From positions 139,595-203,594 of the forward strand of contig SZOX01000012.1 in the NCBI GenBank assembly GCA_030263385.1: DNA of 64,000 nucleotides, given 5' to 3'. This DNA is from Zeimonas sp003577305. GTDB lineage: Bacteria > Pseudomonadota > Gammaproteobacteria > Burkholderiales > Burkholderiaceae_E. The translations under genes were made by a program, and so were the position numbers. Positions 44,041-52,651 of this stretch are shown one piece after another. Every line of letters starts with the position of its first letter. Within the stretch, counting starts at the first letter, position 1. The notes beneath the pieces are model-generated. The model searched no databases, was not told the DNA's origin, and was given only the letters and a program-made list of their open reading frames with translations.

Positions 44041-44847
44041 ATGGGATTCCTTGCCGGCAAGCGCATCCTGATCACCGGCCTGCTGTCGAACCGCTCGATC
44101 GCCTGGGGCATCGCGCGGGCCTGCCGCGACCAGGGCGCCGAACTCGCCTTCACTTACCAGAACGAGCGCTTCCGGGGGCGCGTCACCGGGATGGCCGCCG
44201 ACTTCGGCTCGTCGCTGGTGTTTCCCTGCGACGTTTCCGAAGACGCGCAGATCGACGCGCTGTTCGCTGCGCTGCGCGAACACTGGCAGGGCCTGGACGG
44301 GCTGGTTCACGCGATCGCGTTCGCGCCGCGCGAGGCGATCGCCGGCAACTTCCTCGACGGCGCGAACCGCGAGTCGTTTCGCGTCTCGCACGATGTCTCC
44401 GCCTACAGCCTGGTCGCGCTGGCGAAGGCCGCGCAGCCGATGATGCAGGGTCGCGCGGGCGCGATGCTCACGCTCACCTACCTCGGCGCGGTGCGCGTGC
44501 TGCCGCACTACAACATGATGGGGCTCGCCAAGGCGAGCCTCGAGGCGGCGGTGCGCTACCTGGCGAGCGACCTCGGCCCGCAGGGCATCCGCGTGAACGG
44601 CATCTCGGCCGGGCCGATCCGCACGCTGGCGGCCAGCGGCATCAAGGACTTCTCCCGCATTCTCGATTTCGTCGGCAGCCATGCGCCGCTGAGGCGCAAC
44701 GTCACGATCGAGGACGTCGGCAACGTCGCAGCGTTCCTGCTCTCCGATCTCGCGGCCGGAATCACCGCCGAGATCACTTACGTCGACGCCGGCTTCAGCC
44801 AGGTGGTCGGCGGCATGGTGCTGCCGGGAGGGCCCGACTGCGCGTGA
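44041..44847 (+). CDS. fabI: Enoyl-[acyl-carrier-protein] reductase (NADH) FabI
   Basis: This 268-residue reductase does the last step of each fatty-acid elongation cycle. It carries the FabI forms of the nucleotide site (ILITGLLSNRSIAWGIA) and active-site residues Y147, Y157 and K164 (LTYLGAVRVLPHYNMMGLAK), plus SAGPIRTLAASGIKDF. Residue 93 is Ala (HAIAFAP) where E. coli FabI has Gly, the site of triclosan-resistance changes. The stop overlaps the senB GTG by four bases, so it heads a six-gene coupled operon. Confidence 0.93.
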   Translation: MGFLAGKRILITGLLSNRSIAWGIARACRDQGAELAFTYQNERFRGRVTGMAADFGSSLVFPCDVSEDAQIDALFAALREHWQGLDGLVHAIAFAPREAIAGNFLDGANRESFRVSHDVSAYSLVALAKAAQPMMQGRAGAMLTLTYLGAVRVLPHYNMMGLAKASLEAAVRYLASDLGPQGIRVNGISAGPIRTLAASGIKDFSRILDFVGSHAPLRRNVTIEDVGNVAAFLLSDLAAGITAEITYVDAGFSQVVGGMVLPGGPDCA

Positions 44848-45860
44848 GCAGGTCGCCGATCAGCCGGATCGTCGTCGTCTCGCCCACGCTGGCTGACGCC
44901 AACACCGGGAACTGGCAGACCGCGCGCCGCTGGGCGCGGTTCCTGCGCACCCGCTACCGCGTGCGCATCGCGCGCGACTGGGCGGGCGAGGCCGACGACG
45001 CCATGATCGCGCTGCACGCGCGGCGCTCGGCGGCGGCGATCGCCGCGTTCGCGGCCAGCGGCCGGCCGGTGGCGCTGGTGCTCACCGGCACCGACCTGTA
45101 CCGCGACATCCGCCACGATCGCGACGCGCAGCGCTCGCTGGTGCTCGCCCGCCGGCTGGTGGTGCTGCAGCCGCAGGGTCTCGGGGAGTTGCCGCCGGCG
45201 CTGCGCGGGCGCGCGACGGTGATCGAGCAGTCGGCGCCGGCGCTCGCGCCGGCAACGCCGCGGCAGCGCACTTACGATCTGCTGCTGGTCGGCCACCTGC
45301 GCGCGGAGAAGGATCCGCTCACCGCGGTGCGCGCGCTGGCGCGGCTCGACGACGCGGCCTCGCGGCGCATCCGGCTGGTCCACGTGGGCGGCGCGCACGA
45401 CGAGTCGCTCGCGCGCCAGATGCGCGAGGCCGCGCGAAGCGATCGGCGCATCGAGTTGCGCGGCCCGCTGCCGCACGCGGCCACACGCTCGCTGATCCGC
45501 CGCGGCCGTGTGCTGTTGCTGCCGTCGCTGATCGAGGGCGGCGCCAACGTGCTGATCGAAGCGGTGACCGCCGGCGTGCCGGTGCTGGCGTCGCGGATCG
45601 GCGGCTCGATCGGGTTGCTCGGCGCCCGCTACCCGGGCTTCTTTCCGCCGGGCGACGACGCGGCCCTGGCCGCACTGATTCACCGCTGCCTCGGCGAGCC
45701 GGCCTTCGTCGAGCGGCTGCGCGCGCACTGCGCGCGGTGCGCGCCGCGGTTTGCGCCGGCGCGCGAGGCAGCAGCCGTGCTGGCGCTGGCGCATAATCTG
45801 CTCGAGAGCGGATGCGCGGGCGGCGCGCCCGCGCCCTCTTCCCGGAACACCGAACGATGA
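44844..45860 (+). CDS. senB: Selenosugar synthase SenB (selenoneine biosynthesis glycosyltransferase)
   Basis: This 338-residue GT4-type glycosyltransferase matches the SenB family, previously a numbered TIGRFAM glycosyltransferase linked to selD. Diagnostic stretches are VVSPTLADANTGNWQTARRW, IALHARRSAAAIAAFA, LVLTGTDLYRDIRHD and LPSLIEGGANVLIEA. SenB joins selenophosphate to a UDP-sugar to make a selenosugar, the selenium donor for SenA in selenoneine formation. It overlaps fabI (GTGA) before it and selD (ATGA) after it. No senA gene is in the window. The pairing with selD makes the call strong. Confidence 0.87.
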   Translation: MSRSPISRIVVVSPTLADANTGNWQTARRWARFLRTRYRVRIARDWAGEADDAMIALHARRSAAAIAAFAASGRPVALVLTGTDLYRDIRHDRDAQRSLVLARRLVVLQPQGLGELPPALRGRATVIEQSAPALAPATPRQRTYDLLLVGHLRAEKDPLTAVRALARLDDAASRRIRLVHVGGAHDESLARQMREAARSDRRIELRGPLPHAATRSLIRRGRVLLLPSLIEGGANVLIEAVTAGVPVLASRIGGSIGLLGARYPGFFPPGDDAALAALIHRCLGEPAFVERLRAHCARCAPRFAPAREAAAVLALAHNLLESGCAGGAPAPSSRNTER

Positions 45861-46918
45861 ACGCACCCGAGATCGCGCAGGCGCCGCGACTGACATCCTT
45901 TTCGCACGGCGGCGGCTGCGGCTGCAAGATCGCCCCTGGCGTGCTCTCCGAGATCCTGCACGGCGCCTCGCGCCTGCCGGTGCCGCCGCAACTGCTCGTG
46001 GGCATCGAAAGCGCCGACGACGCCGCGGTCTACCGGCTCAACGAAGAACAGGCACTGATCGCGACCACCGATTTCTTCATGCCGATCGTCGACGACCCGT
46101 ACGACTTCGGGCGCATCGCGGCCACCAATGCGATTTCCGACGTCTACGCAATGGGCGGCACGCCGATCATGGCGCTCGCGGTGGTGGCGATGCCGGTCGA
46201 TCGGCTGCCGCTCGACGTGATCCGCCGCATCCTCGAGGGCGGCGAATCGGTGTGCGGTGCAGCCGGCATCCCGGTTGCCGGCGGGCACACGATCGACTCG
46301 GTCGAACCGATCTACGGGCTGGTCGTGCTCGGCCTCGTCCATCCCGACCGGGTCAAGCGCAACACCGGTGCGCGCCCCGGCGACCGGCTGGTGCTCGGCA
46401 AGCCGCTCGGCGTGGGAGTGCTGTCGGCGGCGCTCAAGAAGGGCGAGCTCCCGGCCGAAGGCTACGCCGCGATGCTCGCCAGCACGACGCGGCTGAACAC
46501 GCCCGGGCAGGCGCTGGCGAAACTCGAAGCGGTGCACGCGCTCACCGACGTCACCGGCTTCGGCCTGCTCGGCCACCTGCTCGAGGTCTGCCGCGGCGCG
46601 CGGCTGTCGGCACGCATTTCTGCAGCCTCGGTGCCGCGAATCGCCGGTGTCGACGAACTGATCGCGCGCGGCTTCGCCACCGGCGCCTCGCAGCGCAACT
46701 GGGCCGCCTACGGGCACGAAGTGCGGCTCGACGGCGGCATCGACGAACACCAGCGCACCCTGATGACCGATCCGCAGACTTCCGGCGGCCTGCTGGTGGC
46801 GTGCGCGCCCGACGCGGTCGACGAAGTGCTCGCGATCTTCCGGCGCGACGGCTTCGACGGCGCCTGCGAGATCGGCGAGTTCGTCGCCGGCGAACCGGGC
46901 GTCGAAGTGCTCGCCTAG
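45857..46918 (+). CDS. selD: Selenophosphate synthase SelD (SenC)
   Basis: This 353-residue enzyme makes selenophosphate from selenide and ATP. The N-terminal catalytic site reads SHGGGCGCKIAP, with C21 and K24 matching C17 and K20 of E. coli; the position is cysteine, not selenocysteine. Other motifs are ATTDFFMPIVDDPYDFGRIA, NAISDVYAMGGTP, VAGGHTIDS, DVTGFGLLGHLLE and TDPQTSGGLL. Coupling to senB indicates that the product feeds selenosugar synthesis; it may also serve tRNA or selenoprotein selenation if those genes exist elsewhere. Confidence 0.93.
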   Translation: MNAPEIAQAPRLTSFSHGGGCGCKIAPGVLSEILHGASRLPVPPQLLVGIESADDAAVYRLNEEQALIATTDFFMPIVDDPYDFGRIAATNAISDVYAMGGTPIMALAVVAMPVDRLPLDVIRRILEGGESVCGAAGIPVAGGHTIDSVEPIYGLVVLGLVHPDRVKRNTGARPGDRLVLGKPLGVGVLSAALKKGELPAEGYAAMLASTTRLNTPGQALAKLEAVHALTDVTGFGLLGHLLEVCRGARLSARISAASVPRIAGVDELIARGFATGASQRNWAAYGHEVRLDGGIDEHQRTLMTDPQTSGGLLVACAPDAVDEVLAIFRRDGFDGACEIGEFVAGEPGVEVLA

Positions 46919-47616
46919 TGTCGTTGCCTGCATCGCCGGCGCCCGCGGTCGAGTTGATCGGCGTACGCAAGACGTTCGCCGGACGCGCGGTGCTCGACGG
47001 CGTCGACCTGAACGTGAGGCGCGGCGAGCGGGTCGCACTGCTCGGTGAATCGGGCAGCGGCAAGTCGACGCTGTTGCACCTGATCGCCGGCCTCGAACCG
47101 GTCGACGCGGGGATGGTGCGCGTCGCCGGCACCGAAGTGTCCGCGCTCGATGCCGACGCCGCAGCGAGCTTCCGGCGCAGCGCCATCGGTTTCGTGTTCC
47201 AGGCCTTCCACCTGTTGCCGCATCTCGATGCCGCGCGCAACGTCGCGGTGCCGCTGCTGCTGAACGGCGTCGCTGCGCCCGCCGCGCTCGAGCGGGCAAC
47301 GGCGATGCTCGCGAGAGTCGGACTGGCCGGGCGCGCGAGCGCCTGGCCGCGCGAACTCTCCGGCGGCGAGCAGCAGCGCGTGGCGCTCGCACGCGCGCTG
47401 GTGCACGCTCCGGCGCTGGTGCTCGCCGACGAGCCCACCGGCAATCTCGACCCGAGCACTGCCGCGCAGGCGCTGGCACTGATTGCCGGCGCGCTCGAGT
47501 CGAGCGGCGCCGCGCTGGTGCTGGTCACGCATTCGGCGCAGGCCGCCGCGATCGCCCATCGGCGGCTGCGGCTCGATGCGCGCGGCCTGCGCCCCGACGA
47601 CGCGACGCTGCCATGA
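46918..47616 (+). CDS. LolD/MacB-type ABC transporter ATP-binding protein
   Basis: This 232-residue ATPase has Walker A LLGESGSGKSTLLHLIAG, Q-loop FVFQAFHLLPHL, signature LSGGEQQRVALARALV and Walker B LVLADEPTGNLDP, all of the LolD/FtsE/MacB type. The GTG start shares one base with the selD stop (TAGTG). Its own stop overlaps the permease ATG. It drives the FtsX-like permease encoded next; related AttE-type ATPases work with AttF/G permeases and an AttH lipocalin. Confidence 0.88.
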   Translation: MSLPASPAPAVELIGVRKTFAGRAVLDGVDLNVRRGERVALLGESGSGKSTLLHLIAGLEPVDAGMVRVAGTEVSALDADAAASFRRSAIGFVFQAFHLLPHLDAARNVAVPLLLNGVAAPAALERATAMLARVGLAGRASAWPRELSGGEQQRVALARALVHAPALVLADEPTGNLDPSTAAQALALIAGALESSGAALVLVTHSAQAAAIAHRRLRLDARGLRPDDATLP

Positions 47617-50207
47617 GCGCGCCCGCGGCAGTGCACGCGCGCGCTGCCGACGGGCGCCTGGCGCTGCTCGGCTGGCTGTGGCGCGCCCAGGCGCGCGCGC
47701 AGCCCGGGCGCGCGCTGACGGCGGTGCTCGCGATCGCGATCGGCGTCGCGCTGGCGCTGGCGATCCACCTGGTGAACCGCTCGGCGCTCGAGGAATTCGC
47801 GACTGCGATGTCGACGGTGAACGGCGAAGCGCAGGCGCAATTGCGCGCGCGCGCCGGCAGCTTCGACGAAACCTTGTATCCGCGACTCGCCGCCAGCGCC
47901 GACGGCGCCTCGGTGAGCCCGGTGATCGACGCGGTCTTCGCGCTCGCCGATCGGCCCGGCGAGACGCTGCGCGTCATCGGCATCGACGCTTTCCGTGCCG
48001 CCGCGGTGACTCCCGCGCTGCTGCCGTCGACCGGCGCCGGCGAACAGGCGGGCGCCGCGTCGCCGCTGTTCGCCGACGACACCGTGTTCCTGTCGAACGC
48101 CGCGCTCACCGCGCTCGGCCTGGCCGAAGGCGATACGCTGCGGCTGCGCGCCGGCACGCGCACCGTGGCGCTGCGCATCGCGGGCACGCTGGCGCGGGTC
48201 GCGGCCGGCCAGCGGCTCGCGGTGATGGATCTCGGTGCGATGCAGTGGCGGCTGGGCTGGCTCGGCCGGCTCTCGCGCCTCGACCTGCGCTTTGCCGATG
48301 CCGGCGATGGCGCGCGGCTGCGCGCGCGCTGGCAGGCGCTGCTGCCGCCCGAGGTCGTCTGGAGCGCACCCGACGCGAGCCGGCAGCGCATGTCGAACCT
48401 GTCGCGCGCCTATCGGGTGAACCTGGGCATGCTCGCGCTGGTGGCGCTGCTCACCGGCGGCTACATCGTCCACGCGACGACCGCGCTCGGCGTGGCGCGC
48501 CAGCAGCGCGAACTGGCACTGCTCGGCGTGCTCGGCGCACGTCCGCGGCTGCTGCTCGCGCAGGTGCTCGGCCAGGCGCTGCTGCTCGGTTCGGCCGGCG
48601 CGGCACTGGGCACGCTGGGCGGCGTGGCACTGGCCGGCGCGTTGCTCGCCTGGGTCGGCGGAGACCTGGGGGGCGGCTATTTCTCGGGCAGCCACCCCGC
48701 GCTCGCGCTCGATGCGCTCACGCTCGCCGCTTTTGCCGGCGCCGGCCTGGCCACCGCATTGCTCGGCGCGCTGGCGCCGGCACGCGCGGCGAGCCGCACG
48801 CCGGCCGCGCGTGCACTGCGCGCCGGCAGCGTCGAGGAGACACTGCACGGCCGCGGCGGCGCGGTCGCACTCGCCTGGCCGATCGGCTGCTTCGCGGCGG
48901 GCGCGGCAGCGCTCGCGCTGCCGCCGCTCGACGGGCTGCCATGGCCCTCGTACGCAGCGATCGCCGCATGGCTCGCCGGCGGCATCGCGCTGGTGCCGTA
49001 CGTCGTGGCAGCGAGTTCACGCGGCTTCGCCCGACTGGCCTCGTCGCGCGTGGCCGGGCCGATCGCATGGCTGGCCGCACATCGGCTGCACGGCGCACCG
49101 GCGAGCGCGTCGGCGGCGATGTCTGGCATCGTCGCGAGCGTCGCGCTGGCCGGCGCGATGGCAATCATGGTGTCGAGCTTTCGCGACTCGGTCGACCGCT
49201 GGCTGGGCGCCGTGCTCCCGGCCGACGCTTATGCGCGGATCGCCTCGGGCGCGGCCACCGCCGCGATCGATCCGGCGCTGCGCGAGCGCTTCGCGCACGC
49301 GCCGGGCGTGGCGCGCGCCGAGTTCTCGCGCAGCCTCGAGCTCACGCTCGACCCGTCGCGTCCGCCGCTGGTGCTGATCGCGCGCCCGATCGATCGGCTG
49401 CGCCCGCAGCGACGGCTGGCGATCACCGGCGAGGTGCTTGCGCCACCGCCGGGCGCGATCGCAGTCTACGCGAGCGAGGCCGCAGCCGACCTCTACGGCT
49501 GGACGCCGGGCAGTCTCGTCACACTGCCGCTGCCGGGAGCCGCTGCGGCGCAGCGCTTCTTCGTCGCCGCGATCTGGCGCGACTACGCACGCCAGCACGG
49601 CGCGCTCGCACTCGACGCGGCCGACTACCGCGCGCTCACCGGCGATGCGACGAGCAGCGACGTCGCGCTGTGGTTCGACGCGGCGATCGCACCGTCGGCC
49701 GCGATCGCCGCGCTGCGCGAGGCACTGTCCGGCATCGCCGGCCTGGAGTTGCGCGCGACCGGCGAATTGCGCGCGCTGTCGCTGCGCATTTTCGATCGCA
49801 GTTTCGCGGTCACCTACGCGCTCGAAGCGATCGCGATCGTGGTCGCGCTGTTCGGTGTGGCCTCGGCGTGGGCCGCCGAAGGGCTGGCGCGGACACGCGA
49901 ATTCGGCATGCTGCGCCACCTGGGGCTGCGCCGGCGCGACGTCGCGCGCCTGTTCGCCACCGAAGCGGCGCTGCAGATCGGCATCGCCTCCGCCTGGGGC
50001 ACGGCACTCGGCGCGATGATCGCGATGGTGCTGGTTCATCGGGTCAATCCGCAGTCGTTTCACTGGACCATGGACCTGTCCTGGCCGGTGGGCCTGCTCG
50101 GCGCCGCCGCGGCCGCGCTGCTCGCGCTGGGCGTGGCTGCCGCGGTGCTCGCGGCGCGTTCGACGATGTCCGACGCGCCGGTGCGCGCATTGCGCGAGGA
50201 CTGGTGA
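47613..50207 (+). CDS. FtsX-like (ABC3) double-domain ABC transporter permease
   Basis: This 864-residue inner-membrane permease has two FtsX-type modules, each with a large periplasmic region: the first near residues 25-400 (LTAVLAIAIGVALALAIHL, then VALLTGGYIVHATTALGVA), the second about 480-860 (SGIVASVALAGAMAIMVSS, then ALEAIAIVVALFGVASAWA). REFGMLRHLGLRRRDVARL is the typical cytoplasmic coupling loop. This looks like a fusion of AttF- and AttG-like halves. Type VII ABC systems of this sort move lipids or lipoproteins or transmit force; the cargo is unknown. Confidence 0.87.
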   Translation: MSAPAAVHARAADGRLALLGWLWRAQARAQPGRALTAVLAIAIGVALALAIHLVNRSALEEFATAMSTVNGEAQAQLRARAGSFDETLYPRLAASADGASVSPVIDAVFALADRPGETLRVIGIDAFRAAAVTPALLPSTGAGEQAGAASPLFADDTVFLSNAALTALGLAEGDTLRLRAGTRTVALRIAGTLARVAAGQRLAVMDLGAMQWRLGWLGRLSRLDLRFADAGDGARLRARWQALLPPEVVWSAPDASRQRMSNLSRAYRVNLGMLALVALLTGGYIVHATTALGVARQQRELALLGVLGARPRLLLAQVLGQALLLGSAGAALGTLGGVALAGALLAWVGGDLGGGYFSGSHPALALDALTLAAFAGAGLATALLGALAPARAASRTPAARALRAGSVEETLHGRGGAVALAWPIGCFAAGAAALALPPLDGLPWPSYAAIAAWLAGGIALVPYVVAASSRGFARLASSRVAGPIAWLAAHRLHGAPASASAAMSGIVASVALAGAMAIMVSSFRDSVDRWLGAVLPADAYARIASGAATAAIDPALRERFAHAPGVARAEFSRSLELTLDPSRPPLVLIARPIDRLRPQRRLAITGEVLAPPPGAIAVYASEAAADLYGWTPGSLVTLPLPGAAAAQRFFVAAIWRDYARQHGALALDAADYRALTGDATSSDVALWFDAAIAPSAAIAALREALSGIAGLELRATGELRALSLRIFDRSFAVTYALEAIAIVVALFGVASAWAAEGLARTREFGMLRHLGLRRRDVARLFATEAALQIGIASAWGTALGAMIAMVLVHRVNPQSFHWTMDLSWPVGLLGAAAAALLALGVAAAVLAARSTMSDAPVRALREDW

Positions 50208-51334
50208 GCGAGCCCACGCACTGCACCCGCCGCGACGCGCTCGCGGTGCTGGCGCTCGCCGGCTGCAGCCTGCGCGTCGCGCCTGCCGCCGCAGACGAAT
50301 CCTTCTATCCGCCGGTGCTGCCGGGCGAACCGCTCGCGTTTCCGCGCGATCACGGCGCGCATCCGGCGTTTCGCACCGAGTGGTGGTACCTCACCGGCTG
50401 GCTGCTCCGCCTCGACGGCGCGCAGCGCGGCCAGCCGCTCGGCGTGCAGGTGACCTTCTTCCGCTCGCGCACGCGTCACGACGCGGCCAATCCGAGCCGC
50501 TTCGCACCGACGCAACTGCTGCTCGCGCATGCGGCGCTCGCCTTGCCCGAACGCGGCGAGCTCATGCATTCGCAGCGCGCCGCGCGCGCCGGCTTCGGAC
50601 TCGCGAGCGCCTCGACGCACGATACCGCGCTGACGATCGACGGCTGGTCGCTCCAGCGCGACCCGACCGACCGCTACCGGGCGCGCATCGAGGAGCGGCG
50701 CTTCGCGCTCGAACTCGATGCCGAAGCGCGCTTGCCGCCGGTGCCGCAGGGCGACGCCGGCTTCTCGCGCAAGGGACCGTTGCAGCGGCAGGCGAGCCGC
50801 TACTACAGCCGTCCACAGTTGCGCACTGCAGGTGCGATCCGCATCGACGGCGCGCGCATGGCCGTCGAAGGCGTCGCCTGGCTCGATCATGAGTGGTCCA
50901 GCGAAATCCTCGACGCGCAGGCCGAGGGCTGGGACTGGACCGGCCTGAACCTGGACGACGGCTCGGCGCTGGTCGCATTCCGGATCCGCCGCCGTGACGG
51001 CGGCGTCGCGTGGTCGTACGCGCGCCGCATCGCAGCCGCTGGCGCCGCGTCTTCGGGCGTCGCAACCGCCGGCTCCGACCCCGCGGTGCGCTTCGTGCCC
51101 CTGCGCCACTGGAACTCCCCGCACAGCGGTGCGCGCTACCCGGTCGCGATGCGACTCGAACTGGGCGCGCGCTCGATCACGATCGAGCCGCTGTTCGACG
51201 ACCAGGAACTCGATGCGCGCGCGAGCACCGGCACGATTTACTGGGAAGGCGCGGTGCGCGCTTTCGAGGCCGGCCGCGAGATCGGACGCGGCTACCTGGA
51301 GCTGACCGGCTACGCGGGAGCCCTGCGGCTCTGA
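50204..51334 (+). CDS. AttH/CrtC-like lipocalin-type lipoprotein
   Basis: This 376-residue exported protein has a signal with a double arginine and a lipobox (TRRDALAVLALAGC), so it is a likely lipoprotein. The domain is of the AttH/CrtC group (carotenoid 1,2-hydratase-like double lipocalin): RTEWWYLTGWL, VTFFRSRTRHD, HDTALTIDGWSLQRD, ASRYYSRPQL, WLDHEWSSE and GWDWTGLNLDDGSALV. Many members are not carotenoid enzymes and co-occur with an ATPase and FtsX-like permease, as here. It overlaps the permease stop (GTGA). No other carotenoid gene is present, so a hydratase role is unlikely. Confidence 0.83.
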   Translation: MSEPTHCTRRDALAVLALAGCSLRVAPAAADESFYPPVLPGEPLAFPRDHGAHPAFRTEWWYLTGWLLRLDGAQRGQPLGVQVTFFRSRTRHDAANPSRFAPTQLLLAHAALALPERGELMHSQRAARAGFGLASASTHDTALTIDGWSLQRDPTDRYRARIEERRFALELDAEARLPPVPQGDAGFSRKGPLQRQASRYYSRPQLRTAGAIRIDGARMAVEGVAWLDHEWSSEILDAQAEGWDWTGLNLDDGSALVAFRIRRRDGGVAWSYARRIAAAGAASSGVATAGSDPAVRFVPLRHWNSPHSGARYPVAMRLELGARSITIEPLFDDQELDARASTGTIYWEGAVRAFEAGREIGRGYLELTGYAGALRL

Positions 51335-51409
51335 GAGGCCTGCAGGCCGGCCCCCGGAGCTGCGCACACCTGACGTCGGGATCCGCTCGTGCAGCGCCCC
51401 CGCCGCTGC

Positions 51410-52618
51410 TCAGCGCCGCTCGACCGCCGCGACCTGCGCACCGGGCCATGCGAGCAAGGCGGCAGCGGCGATGCTGGCCAGGCCTGCCAGCGCTCCCACC
51501 GCCGCGAAACCGGCGCGCTCGTACAGCAGCACCGCGAGCGGCGAGAAGAGCGTCACGCCGAGGTAGGTCGCGCCGCTCAACATCGCGGTGACGACTCCGC
51601 GCAGCTCCGGGATCTGCTCGGTGGCCAGCGAGGTGATCGCGGTGAAGAACACCCCCTGCGCGCACCCCCAGGCGACGATCGCCGGCACGAGCAGTGCCGA
51701 CGTGCCCACGAGCCAGGGCAGGCCCGAGAGCAGCAGGCCAAGCGCCGCCAGCGCCGCGATCGCGCTGCGCGCCTTGCCCGCGCGATCGATCAGGCGGCCG
51801 TTCAGCGTGACGGCCAGCAGGCCCGCGCCGTAGCCGGCGATCGCGAAGCCGACCGGCGCCGCGCCCCAGTCGTTGACGCGCCGGATCTCGTTGCCCAGAA
51901 ACGCATAGACTGCGTAGAAGGCGCCCATGTCGATGCCGTTCACCGCCAGCAGGTACAGCGTCGCCCGATGCGAGAGCACGCGGCGCAGGCTAGGCCCGAC
52001 CGGCAGTTGCGTCGTCTCCTCGCCGGCCGCGGCCGGCGGCCGCGGCGCGAACCCGAGCGCGAGCGCGGCAAGCAGCGCCGCCACGGCCAGTGCGGCGAAC
52101 GCCGCCTGCCAGCCGATCGCCTGCGAGGCGATTGCCATCACGGGAACCACCAGCACGATCGCGATCGACCAGCCGCTCACGACGCGCCCCATCACCTGGC
52201 TGCGATGCGCGAAGCTGGAGAGGTCGCCCGCATACGCGTAAGTGGCGGGAATCACTGCGCCGGTGGCCGCCCCGGCCAGCAGGGTCAGGCCGAGCAGCGT
52301 CTCGAAGCGGCGCGTGGCGCCGGCCAGCAGCCACACCAGCGCGAACAGCACCAACCCGCCGACGATCACCCGCGCCCGCGGCAATCGCCGCGCAAGCAGG
52401 CCCACGGTCGGCGCCACGATCGCCATCGACAGGCCGTAGATCCCGATCAGCCGACCCGCCTGCGCCGGCGCGACGCCGAAGCTCGCGGCGATGTCGGGCA
52501 GCAGCGGCGAGATCGCGAAGATGGTCGCGCCCACCGTCGCGACCGCCGCGACGAGGCCGGCCACGAGGAGCGGAAAGGCGTCGGCGGCGCTCTGGCCGCG
52601 GTGGCTGCGAACGGACAA
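51410..52618 (-). CDS. MFS transporter
   Basis: This 402-residue inner-membrane transporter of the major facilitator superfamily has about 12 helices. It has the loop 2-3 motif GLLARRLPRARVIVGG, an N-terminal LLVAGLVAAVATVGATIFA, and NGRLIDRAGKARSAI in the corresponding second-half loop. It resembles drug/metabolite:H+ antiporters (YnfM/AraJ-type) but the substrate cannot be named. The start is probably TTG 52618 with GGGG upstream. It lies 33 bases after gspF on the same strand and may be co-transcribed with the secretion genes by chance. Confidence 0.83.
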   Translation of the reverse strand: MSVRSHRGQSAADAFPLLVAGLVAAVATVGATIFAISPLLPDIAASFGVAPAQAGRLIGIYGLSMAIVAPTVGLLARRLPRARVIVGGLVLFALVWLLAGATRRFETLLGLTLLAGAATGAVIPATYAYAGDLSSFAHRSQVMGRVVSGWSIAIVLVVPVMAIASQAIGWQAAFAALAVAALLAALALGFAPRPPAAAGEETTQLPVGPSLRRVLSHRATLYLLAVNGIDMGAFYAVYAFLGNEIRRVNDWGAAPVGFAIAGYGAGLLAVTLNGRLIDRAGKARSAIAALAALGLLLSGLPWLVGTSALLVPAIVAWGCAQGVFFTAITSLATEQIPELRGVVTAMLSGATYLGVTLFSPLAVLLYERAGFAAVGALAGLASIAAAALLAWPGAQVAAVERR

Positions 52619-52651
52619 CTGCAGTGCCCCGATTCGCGACGCGCGAGGCGC

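Noticed and set aside
44844..46918. Possible selenocysteine (in-frame TGA) in SelD
   Set aside because: The catalytic position is a cysteine codon (GGGCGCK motif) and the frame is open throughout, so no recoding is needed.
47483..50203. Long frame running into the AttH/CrtC gene
   Set aside because: The first 900 residues are the shifted shadow of the permease; the true gene starts at GTG 50204 overlapping the permease stop.
50204..51334. Carotenoid biosynthesis (crtC) gene
   Set aside because: The fold is shared, but no other carotenoid gene is near and the ABC transporter context fits the AttH-type group better.
51337..51348. Palindrome GGCCTGCAGGCC after the AttH/CrtC gene as a terminator
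   Set aside because: The stem would be only four pairs with a four-base loop and no T tract, so it is not a credible terminator.
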